A model generated the notes under the pieces. That model was given only the letters and a program-made list of their open reading frames with translations, did not search any database and was not told the origin of the DNA. This document shows, one piece after another, positions 23,244 through 30,728 of a stretch of 64,000 nt of DNA. Source of the DNA: an uncultured Sutterella sp. (GTDB lineage: Bacteria > Pseudomonadota > Gammaproteobacteria > Burkholderiales > Burkholderiaceae_F); contig CALXXT010000019.1 in the NCBI GenBank assembly GCA_944392755.1, positions 1-64,000 of the forward strand. Direction: 5' to 3'. The stretch's first letter is position 1. Each line of letters opens with the position of its first letter. Both the position numbers and the translations under genes were made by a program.

Positions 23244-24138
23244 CCCGGACGGGCGCCCTTTCGGCGGCCCGCTCGGTCAGACGACGCCGAAGCGTCTTTA
23301 AGAATTCTTCCGTGATCGTGCGCTTTGGGCCGCCCGAGCGCCATGCGAAGATCGTTTCCGTGCGCACCGCCGGCTCGAGGGGCAGAAACGCAACGTCGTC
23401 GTCGGGGCGGATCACCCCGTCGATCCCGAGTGCATGTCCGCCTGCGCGCACGATGAGGGAGACGTTGTAGAGAAGGCTGTAGCTCCCGACCACGTTGAGC
23501 TCGTCGAAGGGGGCGCCGAACCAGCCCGCCACCTGCCGGCGGATTTGCCGATTGCTCGTGAAGTAGAGCGGAAGCCCCTGCAGGTCTTCGGGCGTGACGC
23601 TCGTCTTGCCTGCAAGCGGACCGTCCCGCCGCGTGAGCAGGCCCCAGCGGTTGCGCTCCGGCAGCGTGATGAAGTCGAACCCTTCCGTATCGGCCGGCAG
23701 AATGAAGAGCGCGAAGTGCGACGTTCCCATGCGCAGGCTTGAGGCGGCTTCCTGAGCGCGCGCGCTTCTCAGGTGCACCCGCACGAGCGGATGCTCGGCC
23801 TGAAAGCGTTGAATGGCTTCGGCAACGGGCTCGATGGCGGGGGTTTCGCCCGCGGCAATGACAAGATCCCCGGCGAGCTCCTTCGTCGACATGGCTTCAC
23901 GCTTCGTGCGTTCGACCAGCTCCAGAATCGACTGCGCTTGATGAAAGAGAAAGACGCCCTTCTCGGTGAGTTCAATGCGGCGCGTCGTGCGGTCGAAAAG
24001 CTTCTGCCCCAGCTCGTCCTCCAGCTCGGCGATCTGACGAGAAAGGGTCGGCTGCGTGACGAAAAGCTTCTCGGCTGCGGCCGTGAAGCTTTTCTCCTGG
24101 GCTATGGCTACGAAGTAGCGGAGCGTGCGCAAGTCCAT
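23230..24138 (-). CDS. LysR-family transcriptional regulator
   Basis: A 302-residue LysR-type regulator. The N-terminal winged helix-turn-helix is clear: LRTLRYFVAIAQEKSFTAAAEKL, VTQPTLSRQIAELEDELG and LFDRTTRRIELTEKG (residues 3-60), followed by the linker helix. The C-terminal half is a two-lobe effector domain. Closest pattern is the group found beside EamA transporters and small exported proteins. It is 55 nt downstream of the cyclophilin-like gene on the same strand, so both may be read from the promoter at 24672-24701, with LysR as autoregulator. The 3' end overlaps rhlE by 14 nt. Confidence 0.92.
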   Translation of the reverse strand: MDLRTLRYFVAIAQEKSFTAAAEKLFVTQPTLSRQIAELEDELGQKLFDRTTRRIELTEKGVFLFHQAQSILELVERTKREAMSTKELAGDLVIAAGETPAIEPVAEAIQRFQAEHPLVRVHLRSARAQEAASSLRMGTSHFALFILPADTEGFDFITLPERNRWGLLTRRDGPLAGKTSVTPEDLQGLPLYFTSNRQIRRQVAGWFGAPFDELNVVGSYSLLYNVSLIVRAGGHALGIDGVIRPDDDVAFLPLEPAVRTETIFAWRSGGPKRTITEEFLKTLRRRLTERAAERAPVRVTSS

Positions 24139-24193
24139 GACGGATCATCACCCATAAAAGAACCTCATGCCCCGCATTCTACGCGGTGCCGGA

Positions 24194-24619
24194 TCAGTCG
24201 CTTCCCGTCCGTTCAAATCGGACGACCTCGTCGCGGCATTCCTTCAGGGTGCGTATGGCTTCCGGAGGCATCTTTCCGAGCGGCACGAGGCCTTCCGACT
24301 CGCGGAAGGGCTTCACGAAGGCGGCAAGGTTTCCCCAGGGCATGTAGTACGCGAGGTCGCCCGTTTGGGGCGTCGTCCGCATGGGGGATGATCCCACCGA
24401 AAGCTTCGGATTGAGATAGGCAATCCGTTCGGTTGAGCCGAAGTCCTCGAACTGCAGCGCGAGCGGCAGCCGCGAGCTCAGACTGCGGGCGGCATCGTTC
24501 TCAAGAAGTTCAATCGGATAAACGGCTTCGCCGATCTTCATCTGGATGGTTTCGCTCATGGCGTTCGTTCCAAAAAGGACTGCCGCTGCGATGAGAGCGG
24601 CACGGGCAACTCGATGCAT
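24194..24619 (-). CDS. Exported cyclophilin-like fold protein
   Basis: A 141-residue protein with a signal peptide (MHRVARAALIAAAVLFG, probable cut near AMS-ET), then a cyclophilin-like beta domain. Visible family marks are the pattern of a small N-terminal beta unit (IQMKIGEAVYPIELLENDAARSL), LPLALQFEDFGSTERIAYLNPKL and GDLAYYMPWGNLAAF. Members of this family are small and of unknown substrate; peptidyl-prolyl isomerase activity is not shown. I chose the ATG at 24619 because AGGGA lies 6 nt ahead; the upstream ATG at 24676 is inside the promoter. Confidence 0.85.
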   Translation of the reverse strand: MHRVARAALIAAAVLFGTNAMSETIQMKIGEAVYPIELLENDAARSLSSRLPLALQFEDFGSTERIAYLNPKLSVGSSPMRTTPQTGDLAYYMPWGNLAAFVKPFRESEGLVPLGKMPPEAIRTLKECRDEVVRFERTGSD

Positions 24620-24671
24620 GGCGGTTCCCTGAATGATGTTGAAAAGGGCGGCCGCGGGGGCCGCTGACCAA

Positions 24672-24701
24672 AGCATAGAAAAGGTCGTCGAAGAATTCCA
24701 A
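24672..24701 (-). promoter_or_regulatory. Promoter of the cyclophilin-like/LysR unit
   Basis: On the minus strand TTGGAA (-35, 24696-24701) and TATGCT (-10, 24672-24677) with an 18-bp spacer. RNA would start near 24665 and give a 45-nt leader before the ATG at 24619. Confidence 0.5.
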
Positions 24702-24727
24702 TATCGAATGGCTATTCGAATTGATAT
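24701..24727 (-). promoter_or_regulatory. AT-rich quasi-palindrome, candidate LysR operator
   Basis: ATATC at 24701-24705 and GATAT at 24723-24727 form an inverted repeat, with an inner inverted pair GAAT/ATTC. It is directly upstream of the -35 element, where a LysR activator normally binds, in an AT-rich patch of a GC-rich genome. Confidence 0.45.
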
Positions 24728-24771
24728 GAAATTCTCATGAGTGAAGAGCGTCGGAACGTCTGGGGGCAGCT

Positions 24772-25641
24772 TTACGGCTTGCGGCCGCTCCCGAATTCGA
24801 GCGCGGCGGCCGCGCCGAGAATGAGGAGCGCGCCTCCGACGGAGGCGAGCGTGAAGGGCTCCTTGAGCAAAAGGATGGAAAGAAGAATCGCCGTCGCCGG
24901 GTCCACGTAGGCGAAGACGGCGATTCTCGCGGCCTCAAGCTTCGGGATGGCGCTGAAGAAGAGCCAGTAGGCGACGGCCGTATGGAGCACCGCCACGACG
25001 AGCGTGAGGCCAAGGCTGAGCGCGTCGGGGCGAATCGTCGAGAGGTCGACGACGGCCGTGACGTAGGGCACAAGCACGAGCGCCGCCGTGAAGAGCTGCA
25101 CGAGCGCGGAATCGAGCGGATCGACCGGAACCGTCCGACCGATGAACTTGTTGTTCAGAATGAGGGCGGCGTAGAAGCCCGCGGCGCCCAGGGCCTGCAG
25201 GAGACCGACCATAGTGGAGTTCGCGGCGGCGTTGGGCGACCAGAAGCCCGCGACAAGGCTCATGCCGAAGAGGGCGGCCGCCGCGCAGAGGCATTTGCGG
25301 GCCGTGAGGCGCTCGCCGAGGAAGACGACCGAGAGCGCCATGACGAATATGGGCGCGAGGTAGTAGATGAGGGTGGCGGCAGCGATGGTGGCGTTTTTGT
25401 AGGCCTCAAAGAGCAGCACCCAGTTCAGGCCTAAAAGAACGCCGGAACTCGCCAGCCTCGCGCAATTCGCCCGTACGGAAGTCCAGTTCACTTTTCGGCC
25501 GAGGAGGGCGCCGGCGGCGAAGAGAAACGCCGATCCGATGAAGCCGCGGCAAAGCACGATGACGGTGCTCGGCAGCTCGATCGAGCGGACGAAGAGTCCG
25601 ATGGTGCCGAAGATCAGCATGGCGGCGAGATATCGAAGCAT
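24772..25641 (-). CDS. EamA/DMT-superfamily inner-membrane transporter
   Basis: A 289-residue membrane protein with about ten hydrophobic helices in two EamA halves. The first half has MLRYLAAMLIFGTIGLFVR and GLNWVLLFEAYKNATIAAATLIYYLAPIF (inner part); the second half has AVAYWLFFSAIPKLEAARIAVFAY and EPFTLASVGGALLILG. Members export amino acids or other metabolites; the substrate here is unknown. ATG at 25641 is chosen because it begins the first helix; an upstream ATG at 25686 would add 15 soluble residues without a ribosome-binding site. It stands upstream of the cyclophilin-like/LysR unit on the same strand. Confidence 0.88.
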   Translation of the reverse strand: MLRYLAAMLIFGTIGLFVRSIELPSTVIVLCRGFIGSAFLFAAGALLGRKVNWTSVRANCARLASSGVLLGLNWVLLFEAYKNATIAAATLIYYLAPIFVMALSVVFLGERLTARKCLCAAAALFGMSLVAGFWSPNAAANSTMVGLLQALGAAGFYAALILNNKFIGRTVPVDPLDSALVQLFTAALVLVPYVTAVVDLSTIRPDALSLGLTLVVAVLHTAVAYWLFFSAIPKLEAARIAVFAYVDPATAILLSILLLKEPFTLASVGGALLILGAAAALEFGSGRKP

Positions 25642-25987
25642 GGGCGGCGTTCCGAATGATGCGGCAGGGTTCTGCCATGGAGTCATTTTGCCGCGTCATG
25701 GGCATGCAGGCATCCTGCGCGTCTGAAGCGGCGCCGTGGGCGAGAAATGTTGGTTCGACGAGCCTTGCCCCAAAGCGAAGTCGGCCGTGTGCGGCTTTGT
25801 CCATGAAGGTGCGGATTCCCAGATGAAGCTCCGCTGTGCGTCCACAAGCATGAAACGCCGCAAAATCGACCTCGATGGCCGCAGGAGCCGAAAGCCGCAG
25901 AGTGCAGGAGACCTCGCGGATGCGTTCTCCTGCCCATCGGCTCGGCTGCATTGATCGGGACGGGCGCCGCTGCAGACCGCAGACAGC
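25642..25987. other. Gene-free stretch between EamA gene and tRNA-Glu terminator
   Basis: About 345 bases in which only short, overlapping, low-quality reading frames occur on both strands. I see no conserved protein, no tRNA and no repeat. It probably holds the upstream region of the EamA gene. Confidence 0.5.
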
Positions 25988-26012
25988 AAAAAGCCCTCCC
26001 GAACGGAGGGCT
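25988..26012 (-). terminator. Rho-independent terminator after tRNA-Glu
   Basis: A perfect 8-bp stem AGCCCTCC/GGAGGGCT (25992-25999 with 26005-26012), 5-nt loop, then five T on the minus strand. It lies 60 nt beyond the tRNA 3' end. Confidence 0.9.
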
Positions 26013-26071
26013 CAACTTCCTGACGGAAATGCAGCTGCGACGGCTTGGAATCAACCGCGAGGCAGGAATCT

Positions 26072-26147
26072 TGGCGTCCCCATCCGGATTCGAACCGGAG
26101 TTCACAGCGTGAGGGGCTGTTGTCCTAGGCCTCTAGACGATAGGGAC
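26072..26147 (-). tRNA. tRNA-Glu (CTC anticodon)
   Basis: A 76-nt cloverleaf on the minus strand with encoded CCA. Acceptor GTCCCTA/TGGGGAC, D arm with the typical TCGTCTAGAGGCCTAGGA, anticodon stem ACAGC/GCTGT with loop CCCTCAC (anticodon CTC, reading GAG), T arm CTCCG/CGGAT region with TTCGAAT. It lies 70 nt downstream of gltX, the enzyme that charges it. Confidence 0.95.
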
Positions 26148-26169
26148 GTGAGACCACGAATTTTACTGC

Positions 26170-26201
26170 AGGCGGAGCGAATTGGAATTCAAACTCCGCC
26201 T
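26170..26201 (-). other. Hairpin between gltX and tRNA-Glu
   Basis: Stem AGGCGGAG (26170-26177) with CTCCGCCT (26194-26201), loop containing GAATTGGAATTC. There is no T run on the minus side, so it may be a processing or stability element in a shared gltX-tRNA transcript. Confidence 0.4.
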
Positions 26202-26216
26202 GACTTTTGATCTGCG

Positions 26217-27620
26217 TTAGAACTTTGCGAGTCCTTCCTCAATGCGGCGGCAGACGTTCTTGAGGCCGATGAGGCAGAGCGTCTTGTCGATCTGCGGGGT
26301 GCGGTCGGCGGCGCAGACGACGACGCGCAAGGGCGTCGCGAGCACCTTCATCGGGCAGCCAAGCTCGGTCATGACGGCTTGGATGACGTGGTAGACGTCG
26401 TCCGAGGAGGCGTTCTCGGGGAGCTCGGCGAGCTTCTTGCCGAAGAGGGCGAGCGCTTCGCGGCCGCCGTTTTCAAGCGAAGCCTTCGCGGCCTCGGAAT
26501 CGGGATTCGGCTCCCTGTAGAAGAAGAGCGCGGCGTCTGCGAGCTTCTCGAGCGTCGCCGAGCGGCTCTTCAGGAGCGCGCAGACCTCGACGAGCGAGGG
26601 ACCGCCCTCGACCTTGCCGCCGCGGGCTTCGATGCGCGGAGCCGTCAGTTCGGCGAGGCGCTGGTCGTCAGCTTCCTTCATGTACTGCTGGTTGAGCCAG
26701 TCGAGCTTCTTCCAGTCGATTCGGGCCGAAGCGCGCGAGCAGTCGGAGAGGTCGAAGACCTTCGCGAGCTCGTCGCGGGAGAACTTCTCCATGTTGCCGT
26801 GGCCCCAGCCGAGGCGGGCAAGATAGTTGAAGATCGCTTCCGGCAGATAGCCCTGCTTTTCGTACTCCAGGACCGAAACCGTGCCGTGACGCTTCGAGAG
26901 CTTCTGGCCGTCCTGACCGCAGATGAGCGGCAGGTGCGCGAAAACGGGCACCTCGGCGCCGAGGGCGCGGTAGATGTTGATCTGGCGCGGCGTGTTGTTG
27001 ATGTGGTCGGCGCCGCGGATCACATGGCTCACCTTCATGTCCCAGTCGTCCACCACGACGGCGAAGTTGTAGGTGGGGATGCCGTTGCGCATGATGATGA
27101 GGTCGTCGAGCTCGCTGTTCTGCACCGTGATCGGGCCGTAGACGGCATCGTTCCACGTGACGGCGCCTTCGTCCGGATTGCGGAAGCGCACGACGGGCTT
27201 CACGCCTTCGGGGATCGGCTTGCCGACGCAGTTTTCAGGGCGCCAGCGGCCGTCGTAGCGCGGCTTGAGTCCGAGGGCCTTCTGCTTCTCGCGCATTTCG
27301 TCGAGCTCTTCGGGCGTGGCGTAGCAGTAGTAGGCGCGGCCGTCGGCCAGCATCTGGTCGACCACTTCCTGATAGCGGGCTAGACGGTCCATCTGATAGA
27401 CGGGGCCTTCATCGTAGTCGAGGTTGAGCCACTTCATGCCGTCGAGAATGACCTGCACCGCCTCCTTCGTGGAGCGAACCTGGTCCGTGTCTTCGATGCG
27501 AAGGAGGAACTTCCCTCCGAAGTGACGGGCGACGGCCCAGCAGTAGATGGCCGTGCGGGCCGTGCCGAGATGCATCATGCCCGTGGGGCTCGGGGCGATG
27601 CGGGTGCGGATTTCTTTCAT
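26217..27620 (-). CDS. gltX: Glutamyl-tRNA synthetase
   Basis: Charges tRNA-Glu with glutamate. The 467-residue class I enzyme has the signature PSPTGMMHLGTARTA with HLGT at 17-20, RIEDTD, and KLSKR at 240-244. The C-terminal anticodon-binding helical domain is complete. Whether it is discriminating or also charges tRNA-Gln cannot be told here. It reads into tRNA-Glu on the same strand, and a shortened GltX-like enzyme (gluQ) lies at 49341-50207. Confidence 0.98.
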   Translation of the reverse strand: MKEIRTRIAPSPTGMMHLGTARTAIYCWAVARHFGGKFLLRIEDTDQVRSTKEAVQVILDGMKWLNLDYDEGPVYQMDRLARYQEVVDQMLADGRAYYCYATPEELDEMREKQKALGLKPRYDGRWRPENCVGKPIPEGVKPVVRFRNPDEGAVTWNDAVYGPITVQNSELDDLIIMRNGIPTYNFAVVVDDWDMKVSHVIRGADHINNTPRQINIYRALGAEVPVFAHLPLICGQDGQKLSKRHGTVSVLEYEKQGYLPEAIFNYLARLGWGHGNMEKFSRDELAKVFDLSDCSRASARIDWKKLDWLNQQYMKEADDQRLAELTAPRIEARGGKVEGGPSLVEVCALLKSRSATLEKLADAALFFYREPNPDSEAAKASLENGGREALALFGKKLAELPENASSDDVYHVIQAVMTELGCPMKVLATPLRVVVCAADRTPQIDKTLCLIGLKNVCRRIEEGLAKF

Positions 27621-27755
27621 GGCGATGTCCGAAAGCTGAGAATGGAAGCGGCCGCCGTTTCGGCGGCCGAAGGCGGCGCGCCTTCCGAAAGCGGAAAGCG
27701 CAGCCGCACGAATTTCGAAATTTTAACACTCGGCGTTTGACGCGCCGCTTAAGGT

Positions 27756-28961
27756 TCAGGCGGAAGGGGCGTCTTCGGCGGGCTTGCGGCGGTTGCTTCC
27801 CGCCACCATGGCGAAGCGGAAGAAGCGGCATTCGAGCGGTCCGTTGAAGAGCACGATCTTGCGCGACTCCTTCAGGCGCATCTGCGAGGGAAGCGAGCGG
27901 TCCGAGGAAAGCATCCAGACCGTCCAGCCGCTGAAGTGCGCCTTCAGATTGTCGGCAACGCCCTTCATCATGGAGCGGATCGAAGCGGATTTCGGGTTCG
28001 ACTGCTCGCCGTAGGGCGGATTGGCGACGACGAGGCCGGGTTCGGCCCCTTCCGGGGGAAGCGCTTCGCGCGCGTCGACGGCGCTGAAGGTGAGGCGTCC
28101 GTCCTCGATCATCGCGCCGAATCCCGCGCGGCGTGCGTTCTCAAGCGCCTTCTCGACGACGATCGAGGAGATGTCGCTCGCAGCAATGCGCACTGGAGCG
28201 TGGAGATTCACGGCAGCGCGGGCGTCCTCCTTCATTTCGCGCCAGACTTCGGCGTCGAACCCATCGAGCGCCTCGAAGGCGAAGCCGCGGTGGAGGCCCG
28301 GCGCGACGTTGGCCGCGATGGCCGCCGCTTCAACCGCAATCGTGCCCGATCCGCAGAAGGGATCGACGAGCGTTTTTTCGGGAGTCCACTCGGCGAGCGC
28401 AAGGAGCGCCGCCGCCATGTTTTCCTTGAGGGGCGCCTCCCCGTGCTCAAGCCTCCAGCCGCGCTTGAAGAGGGATTCGCCGGCCAGGTCGAGATAGAAG
28501 AAAACCTGCTTGTACGTGATGTGCACGTGAATGCGGACGTCCGGATGCCGGCGGTCGACCGATGGACGGCGGCCGCAGAGCTCGCGGAAGCGGTCGCAGA
28601 TGCCGTCCTTGACGCGGAGCATGGCGAAGTCGACCGACTCGAGCGGACAGTTGCGCACGCTCACGTCGAGACGAATCGTCTGGTCGGGCCCGAACCAGCG
28701 CTCCCACTTCGTGCGCCGCGCGGCCTCGAGAATATCGCGGGTGTCCCAGTACTCGTGCTGGGCGGCGAGAAGCAGAATGCGGGAGGCAAATCTCGAATGG
28801 AGGCATGCGGCCATCGCCGTCTCCGCCGTTCCCTCGAAGTAGACTCCGCCGCGCTCGGCGCGGATCGAGGCCGCGCCGGGAGCTTTGCGGGAAAGTTCGT
28901 CGGCAACGAGCGGTTCGAGACCGAAGGGGGCGACGGCGTAGAAACGAAGATTGGGCTTCAT
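27756..28961 (-). CDS. THUMP-domain class I RNA methyltransferase (RlmL N-part type)
   Basis: SAM-dependent RNA methyltransferase, most like the stand-alone counterpart of the N-terminal half of E. coli RlmL, which makes m2G2445 in 23S rRNA. The 401-residue product begins with the ferredoxin-like/THUMP part (FYAVAPFGLEPLVADEL, RGGVYFEG, HVHITYKQVFFYLDLAGESL). The catalytic domain follows with VDPFCGSGTIAVEAA and the NPPYGE active-site motif typical of N2-guanine methylation. The final 15 residues are a basic/Ala tail. The exact target base is inferred from the family only. Confidence 0.88.
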   Translation of the reverse strand: MKPNLRFYAVAPFGLEPLVADELSRKAPGAASIRAERGGVYFEGTAETAMAACLHSRFASRILLLAAQHEYWDTRDILEAARRTKWERWFGPDQTIRLDVSVRNCPLESVDFAMLRVKDGICDRFRELCGRRPSVDRRHPDVRIHVHITYKQVFFYLDLAGESLFKRGWRLEHGEAPLKENMAAALLALAEWTPEKTLVDPFCGSGTIAVEAAAIAANVAPGLHRGFAFEALDGFDAEVWREMKEDARAAVNLHAPVRIAASDISSIVVEKALENARRAGFGAMIEDGRLTFSAVDAREALPPEGAEPGLVVANPPYGEQSNPKSASIRSMMKGVADNLKAHFSGWTVWMLSSDRSLPSQMRLKESRKIVLFNGPLECRFFRFAMVAGSNRRKPAEDAPSA

Positions 28962-29021
28962 GGCAAGGAATGCGTGGTGGTTGAGTGGGATGCGGCGTTC
29001 AACTCCGCGCGCGCGAGCCGA

Positions 29022-30020
29022 TCAGCGCGCGAGGAAGAGCGCCACGCTTTTCAGTTCGATCCAGGGGTTCGAATCCCGCGAGGGGACGGAAAGCCCCTTC
29101 GACAGTCGGTCGATTTCGGCGCAAACGGATAGCGCCCCGGAGAGCTTCTTGACGGAAAGACGCCGCGCGGCGCGCTTCAGTTCGGGCGTTGCGAAAACGC
29201 CCTTGACGCCGTAGGCGCCCGCATCATAACCGCTTCTGAGCTTGATGAGGCTGCGGATGAGGTTGGAAACGAGCATGAGGACGAGCGGCATCGGCTCTCC
29301 CTGACCTTCGAGCGCATCCACGATCCGGGCCGCCCGCTCGCTCTGCCCGAGGCATATCGCCTTGAGGAGCGCGTCGGGGCCAAAGCGGGAGGAGTCGACG
29401 ACCGAAGCTTCGATTTCCGACTTCGTCAGCGCTTTTTCGCCGTAGAGAATGCCGAGCTTCGCCGTTTCCTGAGCGGCGGCGAGAAGATTCCCCTCGACAA
29501 GATCGGCAAAGGCTTCGAGCGCTTCGCGGTCCGCCGATTGACCTTGGCGGGCAAGCCGTCCCGAGAGCCAGCGGGGCAGTTCGGAGCGCTCGATCGGATC
29601 GCACTCCACGACGACGGATGCGGCCGTGAGCGCCTTCCACCAGGCCGCCTTCACGCCCGACCAGTCGGGCTTGGGCATCGAGAAGATCGTCACGACGCCG
29701 TCGAGCGGATGCTTCACATAGGCTTGGATGGCGGCTGCGCCCCGAAGTCCGGGCTTTCCGCCCGGGAGCCGCACCTCGACGATCTTCCGGTCGGCGAAGA
29801 GGCCGACGGCGCTTGCCGCTTCGGAGAGCTTCGACCAGTCGGAATTCCCCGCCATTTCCAGAACGGCCCGGTCGTGATAGCCGATCGAGCGGGCGTGCCT
29901 GCGGATGAAGTCGACGGATTCAAGCTGCAGGAGCTCTTCGGAGCCCGCGGCAAGCCAGAAGGGCGGGAGCGTCGTCTTTCCCGACAGATACTCGGGGAGG
30001 TCCTGCGCGGCGAGGCTCAT
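29022..30020 (-). CDS. holA: DNA polymerase III subunit delta
   Basis: Delta subunit of the clamp loader; opens the beta clamp. The 332-residue product has the delta pattern: PPFWLAAGSEELLQLESVDFIR near the start, VEVRLPGGKPG, VVECDPIERSELPRWLSGR, a Glu-Gly-Asn-Leu-Leu-Ala-Ala-Gln-Glu box (EGNLLAAAQETAKL) and the C-terminal collar domain. Length matches E. coli HolA (343). Its start codon overlaps the stop of lptE by 4 nt (ATGA), so the two are translationally coupled; lptE-holA is the usual pair. Confidence 0.94.
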   Translation of the reverse strand: MSLAAQDLPEYLSGKTTLPPFWLAAGSEELLQLESVDFIRRHARSIGYHDRAVLEMAGNSDWSKLSEAASAVGLFADRKIVEVRLPGGKPGLRGAAAIQAYVKHPLDGVVTIFSMPKPDWSGVKAAWWKALTAASVVVECDPIERSELPRWLSGRLARQGQSADREALEAFADLVEGNLLAAAQETAKLGILYGEKALTKSEIEASVVDSSRFGPDALLKAICLGQSERAARIVDALEGQGEPMPLVLMLVSNLIRSLIKLRSGYDAGAYGVKGVFATPELKRAARRLSVKKLSGALSVCAEIDRLSKGLSVPSRDSNPWIELKSVALFLAR

Positions 30021-30556
30021 TGCGCGCCGTGCTCCACGCGGTCGCTTTCTTCGGGGTTGCGCGACGCCTCGATGTAGCGGACGATCTGCGAGATCGCGTC
30101 GTTTTCCATGTCGCGGTAGAGAATGCCTTCCTCCGTGTCGCGGGAAAGGAATTCGCTTTCCGAATAGGTGAGGTCGCGGGTGAGCTCGATTTTCGTCGGC
30201 TCGACGAAGTCGAAGCCGTCGGGCGAGGACACGCGGAATTCGATCGTGTAGCGCAGCTCGTACTCGCGGGCGAGCCCTTCGTCGTTGATCGAAAGCACTT
30301 CGCGGTCTCGGTCCGTGTCGAGGAGCTCGAGAATGGCGTCGGCCTCCTGAGGCGTGCGCACGATGCGGATGTTCGAGCCGGACTCAATCATGCGCTTGAG
30401 AAGGCCGGAAAAGCGCGTGTTTTCCTGCATCTGCAGAAAGAGCGTGTCGAAGGGCGCCTGAAAATGTCCGCGCAGGCGGAATCCGCATCCGCCCGCAAGG
30501 AGGGGCAGTGCGCAGAAGGCGCCGAGAAGGGCGCGGCGAGAAATGGCGTGGCGCAT
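30017..30556 (-). CDS. lptE: LPS-assembly lipoprotein LptE
   Basis: Outer-membrane lipoprotein that plugs LptD in the LPS translocon. The 179-residue product has a lipobox LAGGC (Cys24) followed by GFRLRGHF, the hallmark of LptE, and an alpha/beta core with LTRDLTYSESEFLSRDTEE. The signal contains SRRALLG, which resembles a twin-arginine motif. Spacing and overlap with holA are standard. A terminator separates it from leuS upstream, so lptE-holA may start from its own promoter in 30557-30667; I cannot place that promoter. Confidence 0.93.
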   Translation of the reverse strand: MRHAISRRALLGAFCALPLLAGGCGFRLRGHFQAPFDTLFLQMQENTRFSGLLKRMIESGSNIRIVRTPQEADAILELLDTDRDREVLSINDEGLAREYELRYTIEFRVSSPDGFDFVEPTKIELTRDLTYSESEFLSRDTEEGILYRDMENDAISQIVRYIEASRNPEESDRVEHGAQ

Positions 30557-30667
30557 GGAGCTGTCCTATGGAGAGGCCCGGTTCGGGCGCGCAGGTCGCG
30601 CTCGGCGAAGGAGCGCGCGAATCTGCTGATTATGCCCCAAAAAGCGGGCGAGGCTTTCCGTCGAAGC

Positions 30668-30701
30668 AAAACGGCCGCGGGAGCTCGGGCTCCCGCGGCC
30701 G
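30668..30701 (-). terminator. Rho-independent terminator after leuS
   Basis: A perfect 13-bp stem (30672-30684 with 30689-30701), TCGG-side loop, then TTTT on the minus strand. It lies 27 nt beyond the leuS stop. Confidence 0.8.
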
Positions 30702-30728
30702 CTGGAGATGCGCGTTTGCGGCGCGGCG

